Part shown: one piece after another, positions 21,395-28,095 of the stretch
Position numbering within the stretch: position 1 is the stretch's first letter
Layout of the letters: every line of letters begins with the position of its first letter
Virus record (IMG/VR): IMGVR_UViG_3300026459_000030
Span: 1-35,201 of that record
Direction: 5' to 3' (one strand)
DNA: 35,201 nt
Source: a virus
Notes under the pieces: model-generated
Database searches by the model: none
Told to the model about the DNA's origin: nothing
What the model saw: the letters and a program-made list of their open reading frames with translations, nothing else
Translations under genes and position numbers: made by a program

Positions 21395-21468
21395 GCTCTC
21401 TGTGTTCACGGCAGACTGCGATCTAAAACTAGATTAGATTGAACTTTCTGCGAAAGTCCCTTGAGAGC
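21395..21468 (+). ncRNA. Possible structured RNA with three nested stems
   Basis: GCTCTC (21395-21400) pairs with GAGAGC (21463-21468). Inside, GCAGA (21411-21415) pairs with TCTGC (21447-21451). Inside that, ATCTA-AAAC-TAGAT (21421-21434) forms a hairpin. A CCTGAGCA hairpin (21475-21498) follows. The 235-bp gap has no ORF. It may be a 3' UTR element or a stand-alone RNA; no upstream promoter of its own is seen. Confidence 0.4.
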
Positions 21469-21474
21469 CTTCAT

Positions 21475-21600
21475 CCTGAGCATGATGTAAAACTGCTCTA
21501 AAACCCCCCGACCCGTGTGACTAAGATCACATCTCATTATGTGAGATTAATTAAGAAATAGATTTGTATTTCCCACATTTTTTTGCTATGCTTAGTTATA
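21475..21600 (+). promoter_or_regulatory. Hairpin, half terminator, CRP-like site, ATCTCA dyad before 21623
   Basis: CCTGAGCA hairpin (21475-21498), CCCCCCGACCCG (about 21504-21515), perfect TGTGACTAAGATCACA (21516-21531) sharing its last A with the dyad ATCTCA-TTATG-TGAGAT (21531-21547). The promoter is weaker (a -35 near 21565 and TATGCT about 21587). RBS AAGAAAGGAAAG. Confidence 0.65.
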
Positions 21601-21622
21601 CCAACAAGAAAGGAAAGCCCTA

Positions 21623-21886
21623 ATGATATCAACCGCATTAGCAATACAAGAAGCAACAATGGAAGCCGTTCATGACGAGGAAACTATGAATATGGCTGCC
21701 CATATTTTTCATTCACGAAATGAAGTTTCAGAGGATGAATTTATCAGAATGATGTTTATGTATTCTGCTCATCTATCAGCGATTACTGCTACTCTAGTTA
21801 CTCATGCCTGCTTGACTGAAAGCCAACTAAATGATATGCTAGAAACAATAAAAGAAATGGAAACAATGGGAAAGGACATTGAATAA
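21623..21886 (+). CDS. 87-aa helical hypothetical protein
   Basis: Met-, Ala- and Glu-rich helix bundle: 'MEAVHDEETMNMAAHIFHSR', 'EDEFIRMMFMYSAHLSAITA', 'LTESQLNDMLETIKEMETMG'. No membrane signature strong enough to call. Overlaps 21886 by TAATG. Unknown. Confidence 0.6.
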   Translation: MISTALAIQEATMEAVHDEETMNMAAHIFHSRNEVSEDEFIRMMFMYSAHLSAITATLVTHACLTESQLNDMLETIKEMETMGKDIE

Positions 21887-22341
21887 TGGAAGAGACAACA
21901 ATAGAGGTCCCCTCACACTATAACGCTAATCAATTAGTAACCTATAAGGTTATCAAGGATGGCGTAGCCTCATTCCCAACTACTAAGGTTAATGACCTTG
22001 AGTGGGAACTAGAGCAATACCGTCGCACTCAGGACAGAGTTAATGAACTCCAGTCTACAATCAATAAAATTATCGATAACATGTCTGAAGAGTATTGGTT
22101 TAATCCTAATACAGAAAAAGAAACAATACTCGAAGACCTTTGCGAGATTTTAAAATTCAACCCAGTTAAAACTGTAGAATTCTCTGCAGTAATTAATGTT
22201 AATGGTGCAATCGAAATTCCTCTAAACGAAGCAGAAGACTTTGATTTAGAATCATTCTTGTCAGATACAATTAGCGTTGATTCTTACGGCGGTAATGTTG
22301 ATATTCATGATTGGAATATTGATAATGCATATGAAAACTAG
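21886..22341 (+). CDS. 151-aa hypothetical protein
   Basis: Short beta start (EETTIEVPSHYNANQLVTYK), a helical middle with coiled-coil character ('DLEWELEQYRRTQDRVNELQ'), and an acidic beta end ('VEFSAVINVNGAIEIPLNEA', 'VDIHDWNIDNAYEN'). Similar sequences in actinophages are uncharacterised. TAATG-coupled to 21623. Confidence 0.62.
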   Translation: MEETTIEVPSHYNANQLVTYKVIKDGVASFPTTKVNDLEWELEQYRRTQDRVNELQSTINKIIDNMSEEYWFNPNTEKETILEDLCEILKFNPVKTVEFSAVINVNGAIEIPLNEAEDFDLESFLSDTISVDSYGGNVDIHDWNIDNAYEN

Positions 22342-22369
22342 TTTCTGATAGGGGGCTATCCGAAAAGGA

Positions 22370-22526
22370 CCTGAGTACGTCCTAATAAACTGCTCAATTT
22401 TTATTTGAGATCCCCCGCAAATGGGTCGGGGGGCGTGATATAAATCACATGTGAGATTAAGCACATGTCCGATTTTTCCCATTTTAATTAAGATGATTTG
22501 ACTTTATTTCCCCGTAATGCTAAACT
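22370..22526 (+). promoter_or_regulatory. Full control module before the DUF932-like gene
   Basis: Variant hairpin CCTGAGTA...TGCTCA (22370-22396), terminator CCCCCG-N9-CGGGGG (22412-22432), CGTGATATAAATCACA (22434-22449, one mismatch), TGTCCGATTTTTC (from 22466), promoter TTGACT (22498-22503), 17 bp, TAAACT (22521-22526), and the RBS GAAAGGAAA. The most complete copy of the module in the window. Confidence 0.75.
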
Positions 22527-22555
22527 AGATTGTAATCTATTGAAAGGAAAAAAAT

Positions 22556-23578
22556 ATGGCTCATGAATTAGAAACCCAAAATGGTGTTGCTAGTTTCGCT
22601 TCTTTCCGTGAACCTGCTTGGCATGGTCTAGGCACAGTATTCACAGAAGAAAAAAATACAGCAGAAATGTTGGCTGCTGCTAATCTAAATAACTGGAATG
22701 TTCGTCTTGAAGATGTAAATATTCCTACTCACTTATCATCAGATAAGAACTACCAATATGTAGTGCGTACCAATCCTACAGATAACACTCAGACAGATAT
22801 TCTTGGTGTTGTAGGTGAGCGTTATCATGTTCTACAGAATGAAGATTTATTTTCATTTGGTGACAATATCCTAGATGGTGGTGGTCGTTGGGAAACTGCT
22901 GGCGCTATTCGTGGTGGTCGTGTAGTATTTGGCTCTCTTGCTCTTGAGCGTGAGACAGTGCTAGACCCTAATGGTGTTGCAGATAAGGTAAAGACTTATC
23001 TTCTTATCAACACATCACACGATGGCTCTATTGCTATTCAAGCGTCAATCACTCCCGTTCGTGTTGTGTGCGCTAACACTCTCAACCTTGCTCTTGGTGG
23101 CGTAGGTCGTAAGCGTAATAAAGGTATCAAGCAATCTTTCAAGATTCGCCATACTCAGACAGCACAAGGTAAAGTCGCTATTGCTCGTGAGGCTCTTGGT
23201 CTTGCCAATACCTACATGGATGAATTCGACAAGATGGCACACGCAATGATTCAGAAAGAAATCACAGCCGTTGATTTTAATAAAATCATTCTTGCTGCTT
23301 ATCCAAAGCCTGAGAAAGATACTAAGGGCGCAATCAAGAAGTGGGAAAATAAAGTTGATACAATCAACGATATTTACACTGGCGAATTCAATGGCATGAT
23401 TGCTAACACTGCTTGGGGTGCGTTCAATGCTCTAACTGAGCGCCTTGACTGGTATCGTTCTGCTCGTGGTGGCAATAACGAGAGTATTCTCGCTGCTGCT
23501 AGTGGATTTGACCCATCTATCACAGCAGAAAAAAATCGTTTGCTAACTATTGTTCGCAACACATTAGAATTAGTGTAA
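22556..23578 (+). CDS. DUF932 / phage-plasmid-like protein
   Basis: 340 aa. It opens MAHELETQNGVASFASFREP with 'AWHGLGTVFTEEKNTAEMLA', and contains 'ILGVVGERYHVLQNEDLFSF', 'GGRWETAGAIRGGRVVFGSL', 'PVRVVCANTLNLALGG', 'SFKIRHTQTAQGKVAIAREA'. These are the hallmarks of the DUF932 family, close to the TIGR03299 phage/plasmid-like group. Length is typical. The family is widespread on plasmids and phages and often linked to replication or recombination modules, but its biochemical role is not established. Sole gene of its transcription unit. Confidence 0.88.
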   Translation: MAHELETQNGVASFASFREPAWHGLGTVFTEEKNTAEMLAAANLNNWNVRLEDVNIPTHLSSDKNYQYVVRTNPTDNTQTDILGVVGERYHVLQNEDLFSFGDNILDGGGRWETAGAIRGGRVVFGSLALERETVLDPNGVADKVKTYLLINTSHDGSIAIQASITPVRVVCANTLNLALGGVGRKRNKGIKQSFKIRHTQTAQGKVAIAREALGLANTYMDEFDKMAHAMIQKEITAVDFNKIILAAYPKPEKDTKGAIKKWENKVDTINDIYTGEFNGMIANTAWGAFNALTERLDWYRSARGGNNESILAAASGFDPSITAEKNRLLTIVRNTLELV

Positions 23579-23590
23579 ACTAATTCAACA

Positions 23591-23772
23591 CCTGAGCAAG
23601 TGTAAAAACTGCTCACTATTTTTTTTGCAGATCATAAATTGAAATTGTAATCTTAATATGTGAGACGGGTCGGGGGTGTCCGTTTTGTACCTTTTATTAA
23701 GAATGATAGTATTATTTTTTAAAATTTTTTTATTAAGAGGGACTTGATTTTTTCCCGAAATTTTGGTATTCT
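23591..23772 (+). promoter_or_regulatory. Hairpin/terminator, dyad, TGTCCG box and promoter before 23800
   Basis: CCTGAGCA...TGCTCA (23591-23615) is followed by T8, the one copy that looks like an ordinary terminator. Then come a degenerate ATCTTA-N5-TGAGAC dyad (23650-23666), CGGGTCGGGGG, TGTCCGTTTTGTA (23677-23689), and promoter TTGATT (23744-23749), 17 bp, TATTCT (23767-23772). Confidence 0.68.
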
Positions 23773-23799
23773 ATATTTACACCAAGAAAGGAAATAAAA

Positions 23800-24021
23800 A
23801 TGAAAGTTGAATTATATGAAATGGAATATTCTGTTTCTCCAGGAGGCAAGGATTGCTGGGAAGCAACAGTATATACAGGCTTAGGACATTCTTCTAACTA
23901 TAGTGAATATAGATCTGCTGGAGAGGCTTTAGACCATTTGATTTCTGTATACCCTGGCGTAGAACTAGAAGTTGACGTAACTACCCTTGAAGCGTATAAT
24001 TTACAACAGGAAAGGGTATAA
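23800..24021 (+). CDS. 73-aa hypothetical protein
   Basis: 'MKVELYEMEYSVSPGGKDCW', 'EATVYTGLGHSSNYSEYRSA', 'GEALDHLISVYPGVELEVDV', ending NLQQERV. Alternating beta and one helix, ferredoxin-like in layout. RBS AAGAAAGGAAA. First gene of an operon of five to six very small ORFs. Confidence 0.6.
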   Translation: MKVELYEMEYSVSPGGKDCWEATVYTGLGHSSNYSEYRSAGEALDHLISVYPGVELEVDVTTLEAYNLQQERV

Positions 24022-24023
24022 AA

Positions 24024-24161
24024 ATGTTAGTAGACGACTTAATTATTAAAGTATATGAGGATAATTATTCCCATATGGACTTTATGGAAAATATGAATGG
24101 TGGAGACTGTGATTGTGCTTTACATTCTTTCTTTAAAGTAATAGAGGTTTATACATGCTAG
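24024..24161 (+). CDS. 45-aa protein with GGDCDC motif
   Basis: 'MLVDDLIIKVYEDNYSHMDF', 'MENMNGGDCDCALHSFFKVI', EVYTC. RBS CAGGAAAGGG. The CDC motif recurs as CDCRDC in the 40-aa protein at 24486, so a shared small metal-binding theme is possible. Confidence 0.55.
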   Translation: MLVDDLIIKVYEDNYSHMDFMENMNGGDCDCALHSFFKVIEVYTC

Positions 24162-24304
24162 GTTATGAAAAATCAGATTTAGACATGATGATTGCTAATG
24201 TAAACATTGCTTCTAAGCAATTAGGCAATTCAGGTATTGCTAGGGGACTAGATGAAGTATCTTTATTTCTTCAAGGTCTATGGGCAGAGGGGTACTTTGA
24301 CTAA
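24155..24304 (+). CDS. 49-aa helical hypothetical protein
   Basis: The ATG overlaps the previous gene by 7 nt. 'MLGYEKSDLDMMIANVNIAS', 'KQLGNSGIARGLDEVSLFLQ', GLWAEGYFD. TAATG overlap with the next gene. Unknown. Confidence 0.55.
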   Translation: MLGYEKSDLDMMIANVNIASKQLGNSGIARGLDEVSLFLQGLWAEGYFD

Positions 24305-24429
24305 TGGATAAAGTTTTATACTGGTCAGATCTAGCAGAGTTAACTCATCAAACACAAGTAGATTTATTTGACTTCTGTGCTTGTGAAGAGCAAGAGTTAT
24401 TTCCATATGAGGATTGTCCAAGGGTGTGA
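24304..24429 (+). CDS. 41-aa acidic hypothetical protein
   Basis: 'MDKVLYWSDLAELTHQTQVD', 'LFDFCACEEQELFPYEDCPR', V. Coupled by TAATG. Its stop codon lies inside a perfect TGTGA-N6-TCACA operator (24425-24440). Cys-x-Cys plus Cys near the end may bind metal. Confidence 0.52.
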   Translation: MDKVLYWSDLAELTHQTQVDLFDFCACEEQELFPYEDCPRV

Positions 24430-24480
24430 CGAAAGTCACATTACGAGGGCTTGACTTATACCCCTGATTTTGGGAAAATA
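24425..24480 (+). promoter_or_regulatory. Perfect CRP/GlxR-like site and TTGACT promoter before 24486
   Basis: TGTGACGAAAGTCACA (24425-24440) overlaps the end of the previous gene. TTGACT (24451-24456) follows, with a poor -10 (AAAATA, 24475-24480) 18 bp later. The ATG at 24486 is close to the predicted start site. Confidence 0.6.
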
Positions 24481-24485
24481 AGACT

Positions 24486-24608
24486 ATGGACATTTACTTA
24501 GAGGAACTCACCAAAACTGTAGCCTATCACGATTCGTATTGTGATTGCCGTGATTGCGCTATGTATTATTTTCTAACAGAAAGGGAAAATGAAAATGCCA
24601 ATGTATGA
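24486..24608 (+). CDS. 40-aa protein with CDCRDC motif
   Basis: 'MDIYLEELTKTVAYHDSYCD', 'CRDCAMYYFLTERENENANV'. A CDCRDC centre may bind zinc. The end of the gene carries ACAGAAAGGGAAAATG, the RBS and start of the next gene. Overlap 20 nt. Confidence 0.55.
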   Translation: MDIYLEELTKTVAYHDSYCDCRDCAMYYFLTERENENANV

Positions 24609-24777
24609 CCTAAAGGTAGTAGTAGAGTATTTCTATGAAGTAGAAGCAGAGACTGAGGAACAAGCAGAGGAACTTGGTTGGCACTATGAAGACCACGCTT
24701 ACTCAGGCGAAGTTTATTCTATTGAGGTATGGGAAAAAGAAGAAGAGGAAGTAGAACTAGATGAGGAGGTTAAGTAA
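24589..24777 (+). CDS. 62-aa acidic protein
   Basis: 'MKMPMYDLKVVVEYFYEVEA', 'ETEEQAEELGWHYEDHAYSG', 'EVYSIEVWEKEEEEVELDEE', VK. Beta-alpha-beta start as in small phage proteins of the 'Y.V...Y...VEA.s.e.A...' type; a highly acidic tail. Its RBS CAGAAAGGGA is the exact complement of the hairpin loops of the RNA at 28131-28266. Confidence 0.62.
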   Translation: MKMPMYDLKVVVEYFYEVEAETEEQAEELGWHYEDHAYSGEVYSIEVWEKEEEEVELDEEVK

Positions 24778-25508
24778 TGCCTAACTGGTGCTATAACTAT
24801 CTTGACATATCAGGTGATGAAGCCTTGGTTGCAGATGTAAAACGACAACTCAACAAACCATTTGTCATGAGCCATGATTCATGGAATATGAATACAAAAC
24901 AAATGGAAATATCAGAAACAAGTTATTCAAACCCTGTCTTTGCATTTCATAATATATATAATCATAGACAAGACGGTATCTCAGATGAGGATTACATAAA
25001 GCAACCTGACCATACCCTGCCTTTAGAAGAATCTCTTATGTTCAAGGGCAACCATTGGTACGACTGGAATGTTCGCAACTGGGGAACCAAATGGGATGTT
25101 GCAGTTCGTGACGGTGATGAGTATCCTGAGACTGAGTTATATGAAGAGACTGATAGTTCTGTGGGGTATAAGTTTAATACTGCTTGGTCTCCACCTGTTG
25201 AGGCTATAACTAAACTATCAGAACAGTATCCTAGCCTAGAGATGAATCTATCTTATGAGGAAGAAACTGGTTGGGGTGGTTCTGTCAACTTCAATAACGG
25301 TATTGCTACTGAAGAAGAATCATATGAAAACAAATGTAGAGATTGTGATTCACTAAATAGTTTAGAATACTGTGAAAATGATTGTGGTGAGATTTGTTCA
25401 GAGTGTAATTATATGGGGGAAGCAGACCTTGACTGTGTTGCGGAATGTGATACCCACAAGGTATACTTGGACAATGTGCCAGAATACAGAAAGGTAAGCA
25501 ATGATTGA
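24777..25508 (+). CDS. Api92/YubB-like protein with Cys-rich tail
   Basis: 243 aa. 'MPNWCYNYLDISGDEALVAD' opens it; 'NHWYDWNVRNWGTKWDVAVR' near residue 93 and 'VGYKFNTAWSPPVEAITKLS' near 130 are the family signatures (MPNW..N.L...; NWGTKWD; F.TAWSPP) of the ferredoxin-fold Api92/YubB group on plasmids and phages. Residues 185-235 add a Cys-rich segment (CRDCDS...CENDCGEICSEC...CVAECDTHK) not usual in the family, probably two zinc sites. Overlaps the next gene by 8 nt. Confidence 0.82.
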   Translation: MPNWCYNYLDISGDEALVADVKRQLNKPFVMSHDSWNMNTKQMEISETSYSNPVFAFHNIYNHRQDGISDEDYIKQPDHTLPLEESLMFKGNHWYDWNVRNWGTKWDVAVRDGDEYPETELYEETDSSVGYKFNTAWSPPVEAITKLSEQYPSLEMNLSYEEETGWGGSVNFNNGIATEEESYENKCRDCDSLNSLEYCENDCGEICSECNYMGEADLDCVAECDTHKVYLDNVPEYRKVSND

Positions 25509-25698
25509 CAAGTTAGTAGAATATATCAAGTTACATGCTCTTAGCATGGAGCAAGATATTGAAAACATTCATACTAAATATGAAGCAGGTGGTATGTATT
25601 CAAATGAGGATACGTACATGGAAGAGTATTTGGCAGGTGCCATTGCTGCCTGCTATCATATTCTATCTACAATTGACGAGTTCAGAAAGGAACAGTAG
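25501..25698 (+). CDS. 65-aa helical hypothetical protein
   Basis: 'MIDKLVEYIKLHALSMEQDI', 'ENIHTKYEAGGMYSNEDTYM', 'EEYLAGAIAACYHILSTIDE', FRKEQ. Two to three helices. RBS CAGAAAGGTAAGC. Unknown. Confidence 0.6.
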   Translation: MIDKLVEYIKLHALSMEQDIENIHTKYEAGGMYSNEDTYMEEYLAGAIAACYHILSTIDEFRKEQ

Positions 25699-25973
25699 TG
25701 GAAATATCACCAACAACATTAGAACCATACCTGCAAAAACAGGTAGACCATGATATCAGCGGTATCGATATCATGCACGGTCACCTAAAAGTTCTCATGC
25801 TGCAGGCAGAGCAAGAACTAATTAATGCACAGGCTTTGGAGGATGAAACTGAAGAGGCTATGGATTCTATGGAACGTAAATATTGGGAGGGTATGTGTGA
25901 CGCATATGCTCATCTATATAGTTTGACATATGATTTATCATTCGCAATAGCAGCAAGAAAGGAAGAAGAATAA
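25698..25973 (+). CDS. 91-aa helical protein, GTG start
   Basis: The GTG overlaps the preceding TAG (TAGTG), with AGAAAGGAA upstream. 'HDISGIDIMHGHLKVLMLQA', 'EQELINAQALEDETEEAMDS', 'MERKYWEGMCDAYAHLYSLT'. Helix-rich, similar in plan to the previous small protein. Coupled to 25973 (TAATG). Confidence 0.6.
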   Translation: MEISPTTLEPYLQKQVDHDISGIDIMHGHLKVLMLQAEQELINAQALEDETEEAMDSMERKYWEGMCDAYAHLYSLTYDLSFAIAARKEEE

Positions 25974-26323
25974 TGGGAGCACGTTGTACATTTGTATTTA
26001 AAACTAGTGAGGACCATGCCGTGGCACTATACAGCCACTGGGGTGAGGACTCGTTGTATCCAGACCTGGCAGCGGCATTGAATCATGCAAGACCTAGGTG
26101 GACGGACCCTTCATATGGTACCCGTATGGCAATTAGTTATTTAATTCAGGATAACATCATGGACGAGACTGGCTTTGGTATCTATGGGTGTGACCCTACG
26201 GACCAGGCATTCATGGACACACCAATCACAATTGATTTTACAGATAATACTGTAGGCAATGGTGAAGACTGGCATTCATTTGATGAGTTTGTTAATTATC
26301 ATGGAATGGCTATCTCAAAATAA
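25973..26323 (+). CDS. 116-aa conserved phage protein
   Basis: 'MGARCTFVFKTSEDHAVALY', 'SHWGEDSLYPDLAAALNHAR', 'PRWTDPSYGTRMAISYLIQD', then 'ETGFGIYGC'. The pattern ALYSHWGE....L...L..A..RW.DP.Y..R..I..L....D..GFGI occurs in many actinophages without an assigned role. Last gene of its operon, followed by a strong terminator. Confidence 0.7.
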   Translation: MGARCTFVFKTSEDHAVALYSHWGEDSLYPDLAAALNHARPRWTDPSYGTRMAISYLIQDNIMDETGFGIYGCDPTDQAFMDTPITIDFTDNTVGNGEDWHSFDEFVNYHGMAISK

Positions 26324-26364
26324 ATTTATCTGAGAAGACGGAGAATGGGTCACTCCGCACACAG

Positions 26365-26410
26365 GGTGAGGCGCAGGCTGTGGTGGGTCTTGCGCCTCCC
26401 CACCTTTTTT
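26365..26410 (+). terminator. Intrinsic terminator
   Basis: GGTGAGGCGCA (26365-26375) pairs with TGCGCCT...CCACC (26391-26404), followed by T6. It ends the early operon block that began at 14.7 kb. Confidence 0.82.
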
Positions 26411-26424
26411 GGTAGAATGGAGGT

Positions 26425-26664
26425 ATGCGTATATTGAGAGGTCTTAGGCTAGGAATATCAAAAGAAGAAAAGGTTGCTATTGCTATTGGCAGACTTGTAT
26501 CTGACTTTGGTCTTGACCTTGAGGCAGTTGGAAAATATCTAGCAACAACACAGCCATATGTAGTTTATGCTCGTGTGCTGGAGGTATTAGAAGCAACTGA
26601 ATACAACAAGACTGTATCAGAGTATAGGCAGATAGGACAATACTATGGCGACCAACTTCGCTAA
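26425..26664 (+). CDS. 79-aa possible HTH protein
   Basis: TAGAAT lies 6 nt before the ATG, and GGAGG sits between them. Product: 'MRILRGLRLGISKEEKVAIA', 'IGRLVSDFGLDLEAVGKYLA', 'TTQPYVVYARVLEVLEATEY'. The segment DFGLDLEAVGKYLATTQPYVVYARV looks like a helix-turn-helix, so it may regulate transcription of the neighbouring non-coding region. Not proven. Confidence 0.58.
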   Translation: MRILRGLRLGISKEEKVAIAIGRLVSDFGLDLEAVGKYLATTQPYVVYARVLEVLEATEYNKTVSEYRQIGQYYGDQLR

Positions 26665-26917
26665 CAAAGCGGGTATATTATCAGATCTCTGGATTAACTT
26701 TAGAGATGAAGAACAGTTCAGTGACTTTATAGAATATAATGACATTGGACTCCCGTTAGCATATTTTGTTCATACTGAATTAGTTAAACCTGCTGATCAA
26801 GCAATAATGTATATAGAAGAAACATTTAATTTGTTATGTGCTGCATTAGAGTTAGATCTAGAAGGAGACTATGAATCATTGAATGAAATGTTTGATAAAT
26901 CTAATAATGTAGAGTAG
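26645..26917 (+). CDS. 90-aa conserved small phage protein
   Basis: 'DLWINFRDEEQFSDFIEYND', 'IGLPLAYFVHTELVKPADQA', 'MYIEETFNLLCAALEL'. The pattern LW......E.F.DFI.YND.GLPLAY......V.......YI.ETF.LL is common in actinophages and cyanophages and is uncharacterised. Overlaps 26425-26664 by 20 nt. Confidence 0.7.
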   Translation: MATNFANKAGILSDLWINFRDEEQFSDFIEYNDIGLPLAYFVHTELVKPADQAIMYIEETFNLLCAALELDLEGDYESLNEMFDKSNNVE

Positions 26918-27300
26918 GGTTGACAGCCTGCAGCAGATGTGCTATGCTGTGGGCTGCGCCCCGACCCTATCTTTCAAATTCCAAACACTTTATTACGAAG
27001 ATAGTATTTTTTTCCCAGAATTTTTATTACGATCAAACATAAAAAATCCCAGCATTTTATCAAACAAATTTTTATTTGTCAAATCAGGGTTATATCCCTT
27101 ATACTGTATATAGGTATGTTTGTCAAGGATCTTTTATATACCGCCGCCGAATGGCGGCAGCCCCGAAGGGGCGTGAGATTTCCCAAAAAAACATTAAGAA
27201 CCCTTTTCAAAAAATCCCTGAAAGTTTGGCGGGGTACAAAAAGATATACCCAAATCCCTCTATATAAAACATTACGAAAACACTTTATTTTTCCCTGATT
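26918..27300 (+). promoter_or_regulatory. Long non-coding region, left part: promoters and GC hairpins
   Basis: No convincing ORF. TTGACA (26920-26925), 17 bp, TATGCT (26943-26948) and TTGTCA (27076-27081), 18 bp, TATACT (27100-27105) are good promoters reading into non-coding DNA. A dyad AGGG-TTATAT-CCCT lies in the second spacer. GCCGCC-GAAT-GGCGGC (27143-27158) and GCCCC-GAA-GGGGC (27160-27172) are two tight GC hairpins in an AT background, good candidates for the 5' part of a structured RNA. Confidence 0.6.
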
Positions 27301-27303
27301 TTC

Positions 27304-27640
27304 AAACATTTTAAAACATTTTTATATGGTTTTATAACATTTTGTTATGGTTTTTAAACATTTTTAAACCACATTTTGTCTATAATTTGGGACAAATCAT
27401 TTGACAAATATGGTTTGATATGGTATTATGCAGGCTATTTGGCTATTTGACATATAAGGTTTTATATGATATGGGGTTTGGGAACTGGGTTGGTTTGAAC
27501 TGTCGCATTACGATCCATCTTCTAAAGATGTTCCATTCCCCACTTTCCTCCCTTTTCCTCCACCTATAGTATATGAAAATATAATCAGTAATATATTTTT
27601 GTGGATAAACCTGTGGATAACTATGAGATTTTGTGGAAAA
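27304..27640. other. Candidate replication origin: AT-rich iterons and DnaA boxes
   Basis: About 75% or more AT. AAACATTTT-type repeats lie at 27304, 27314, 27336 and 27356 with TATGGTTTT units between them, then promoter-like TTGACA-17-TATTAT (27401-27429). At the right end are two perfect DnaA boxes TGTGGATAA (27600-27608 and 27612-27620) and one degenerate TGTGGAAAA (27632-27640), all in the same orientation. An AT-rich unwinding tract beside a DnaA-box cluster in non-coding DNA is the layout of an origin. Confidence 0.5.
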
Positions 27641-27680
27641 CGGGGTATACAAATCAGGACATTTAGGCTATACTTGTCAT

Positions 27681-28046
27681 ATGCAATTCATTCCTGAGCA
27701 TCAAACCAATAACCTAATCTTGAGGTTTATAGCCAATCAGATATTTCACCGTATATCCCATATGTTCTTATCTAGGTCATTAAGGATATATTATATATAT
27801 GAGAATGAGTATGATGAGGATAACTCCTTTGTACCGCCGAAGTTTGACCATCTTAGAATTAGAACCTATAACTGGCTATACAATGTTTTAGATAAGCCAT
27901 ATAGTAGATGGGGAACACATTACGATATATCTTTTGATGATGAAGACCAAGAATTAATGGATAGGCTTGGCTCTGATTATGACGAGAATGGTATCCCATA
28001 TTGGGAGAAGACAGGAACAGTGGATCCAGATTATGATTTACGATAA
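27681..28046 (+). CDS. 121-aa hypothetical protein
   Basis: Start at 27681 (MQFIPEHQTNNLILRFIANQ) is chosen because TATACT (27669-27674) ends 6 nt upstream, implying a leaderless mRNA. 'HRISHMFLSRSLRIYYIYEN', 'RTYNWLYNVLDKPYSRWGTH', 'IPYWEKTGTVDPDYDLR'. Tyr- and Arg-rich, with the last 60 residues acidic. No family is recognised. It lies between the candidate origin and the RNA gene. Confidence 0.6.
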   Translation: MQFIPEHQTNNLILRFIANQIFHRISHMFLSRSLRIYYIYENEYDEDNSFVPPKFDHLRIRTYNWLYNVLDKPYSRWGTHYDISFDDEDQELMDRLGSDYDENGIPYWEKTGTVDPDYDLR

Positions 28047-28095
28047 AATATCTACATGCCTTGAATGGCTAAGTATAAATGACATTGAATGGGAT

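Noticed and set aside
14650-24440. Reading the TGTGA-N6-TCACA sites as evidence for an enterobacterial host
   Set aside because: The same consensus is used by actinobacterial GlxR/Crp proteins. Gene content and leaderless starts favour an actinobacterial host.
27079-27309. Several overlapping frames on both strands in the gene-free region
   Set aside because: They read through two GC hairpins and AT repeats, lack ribosome-binding sites and have no coherent protein character. I treat the region as non-coding.
27300-27370. CRISPR-like repetition of AAACATTTT
   Set aside because: Units are short, AT-only and irregularly spaced with no unique spacers. They fit iterons or simple AT repeats better.
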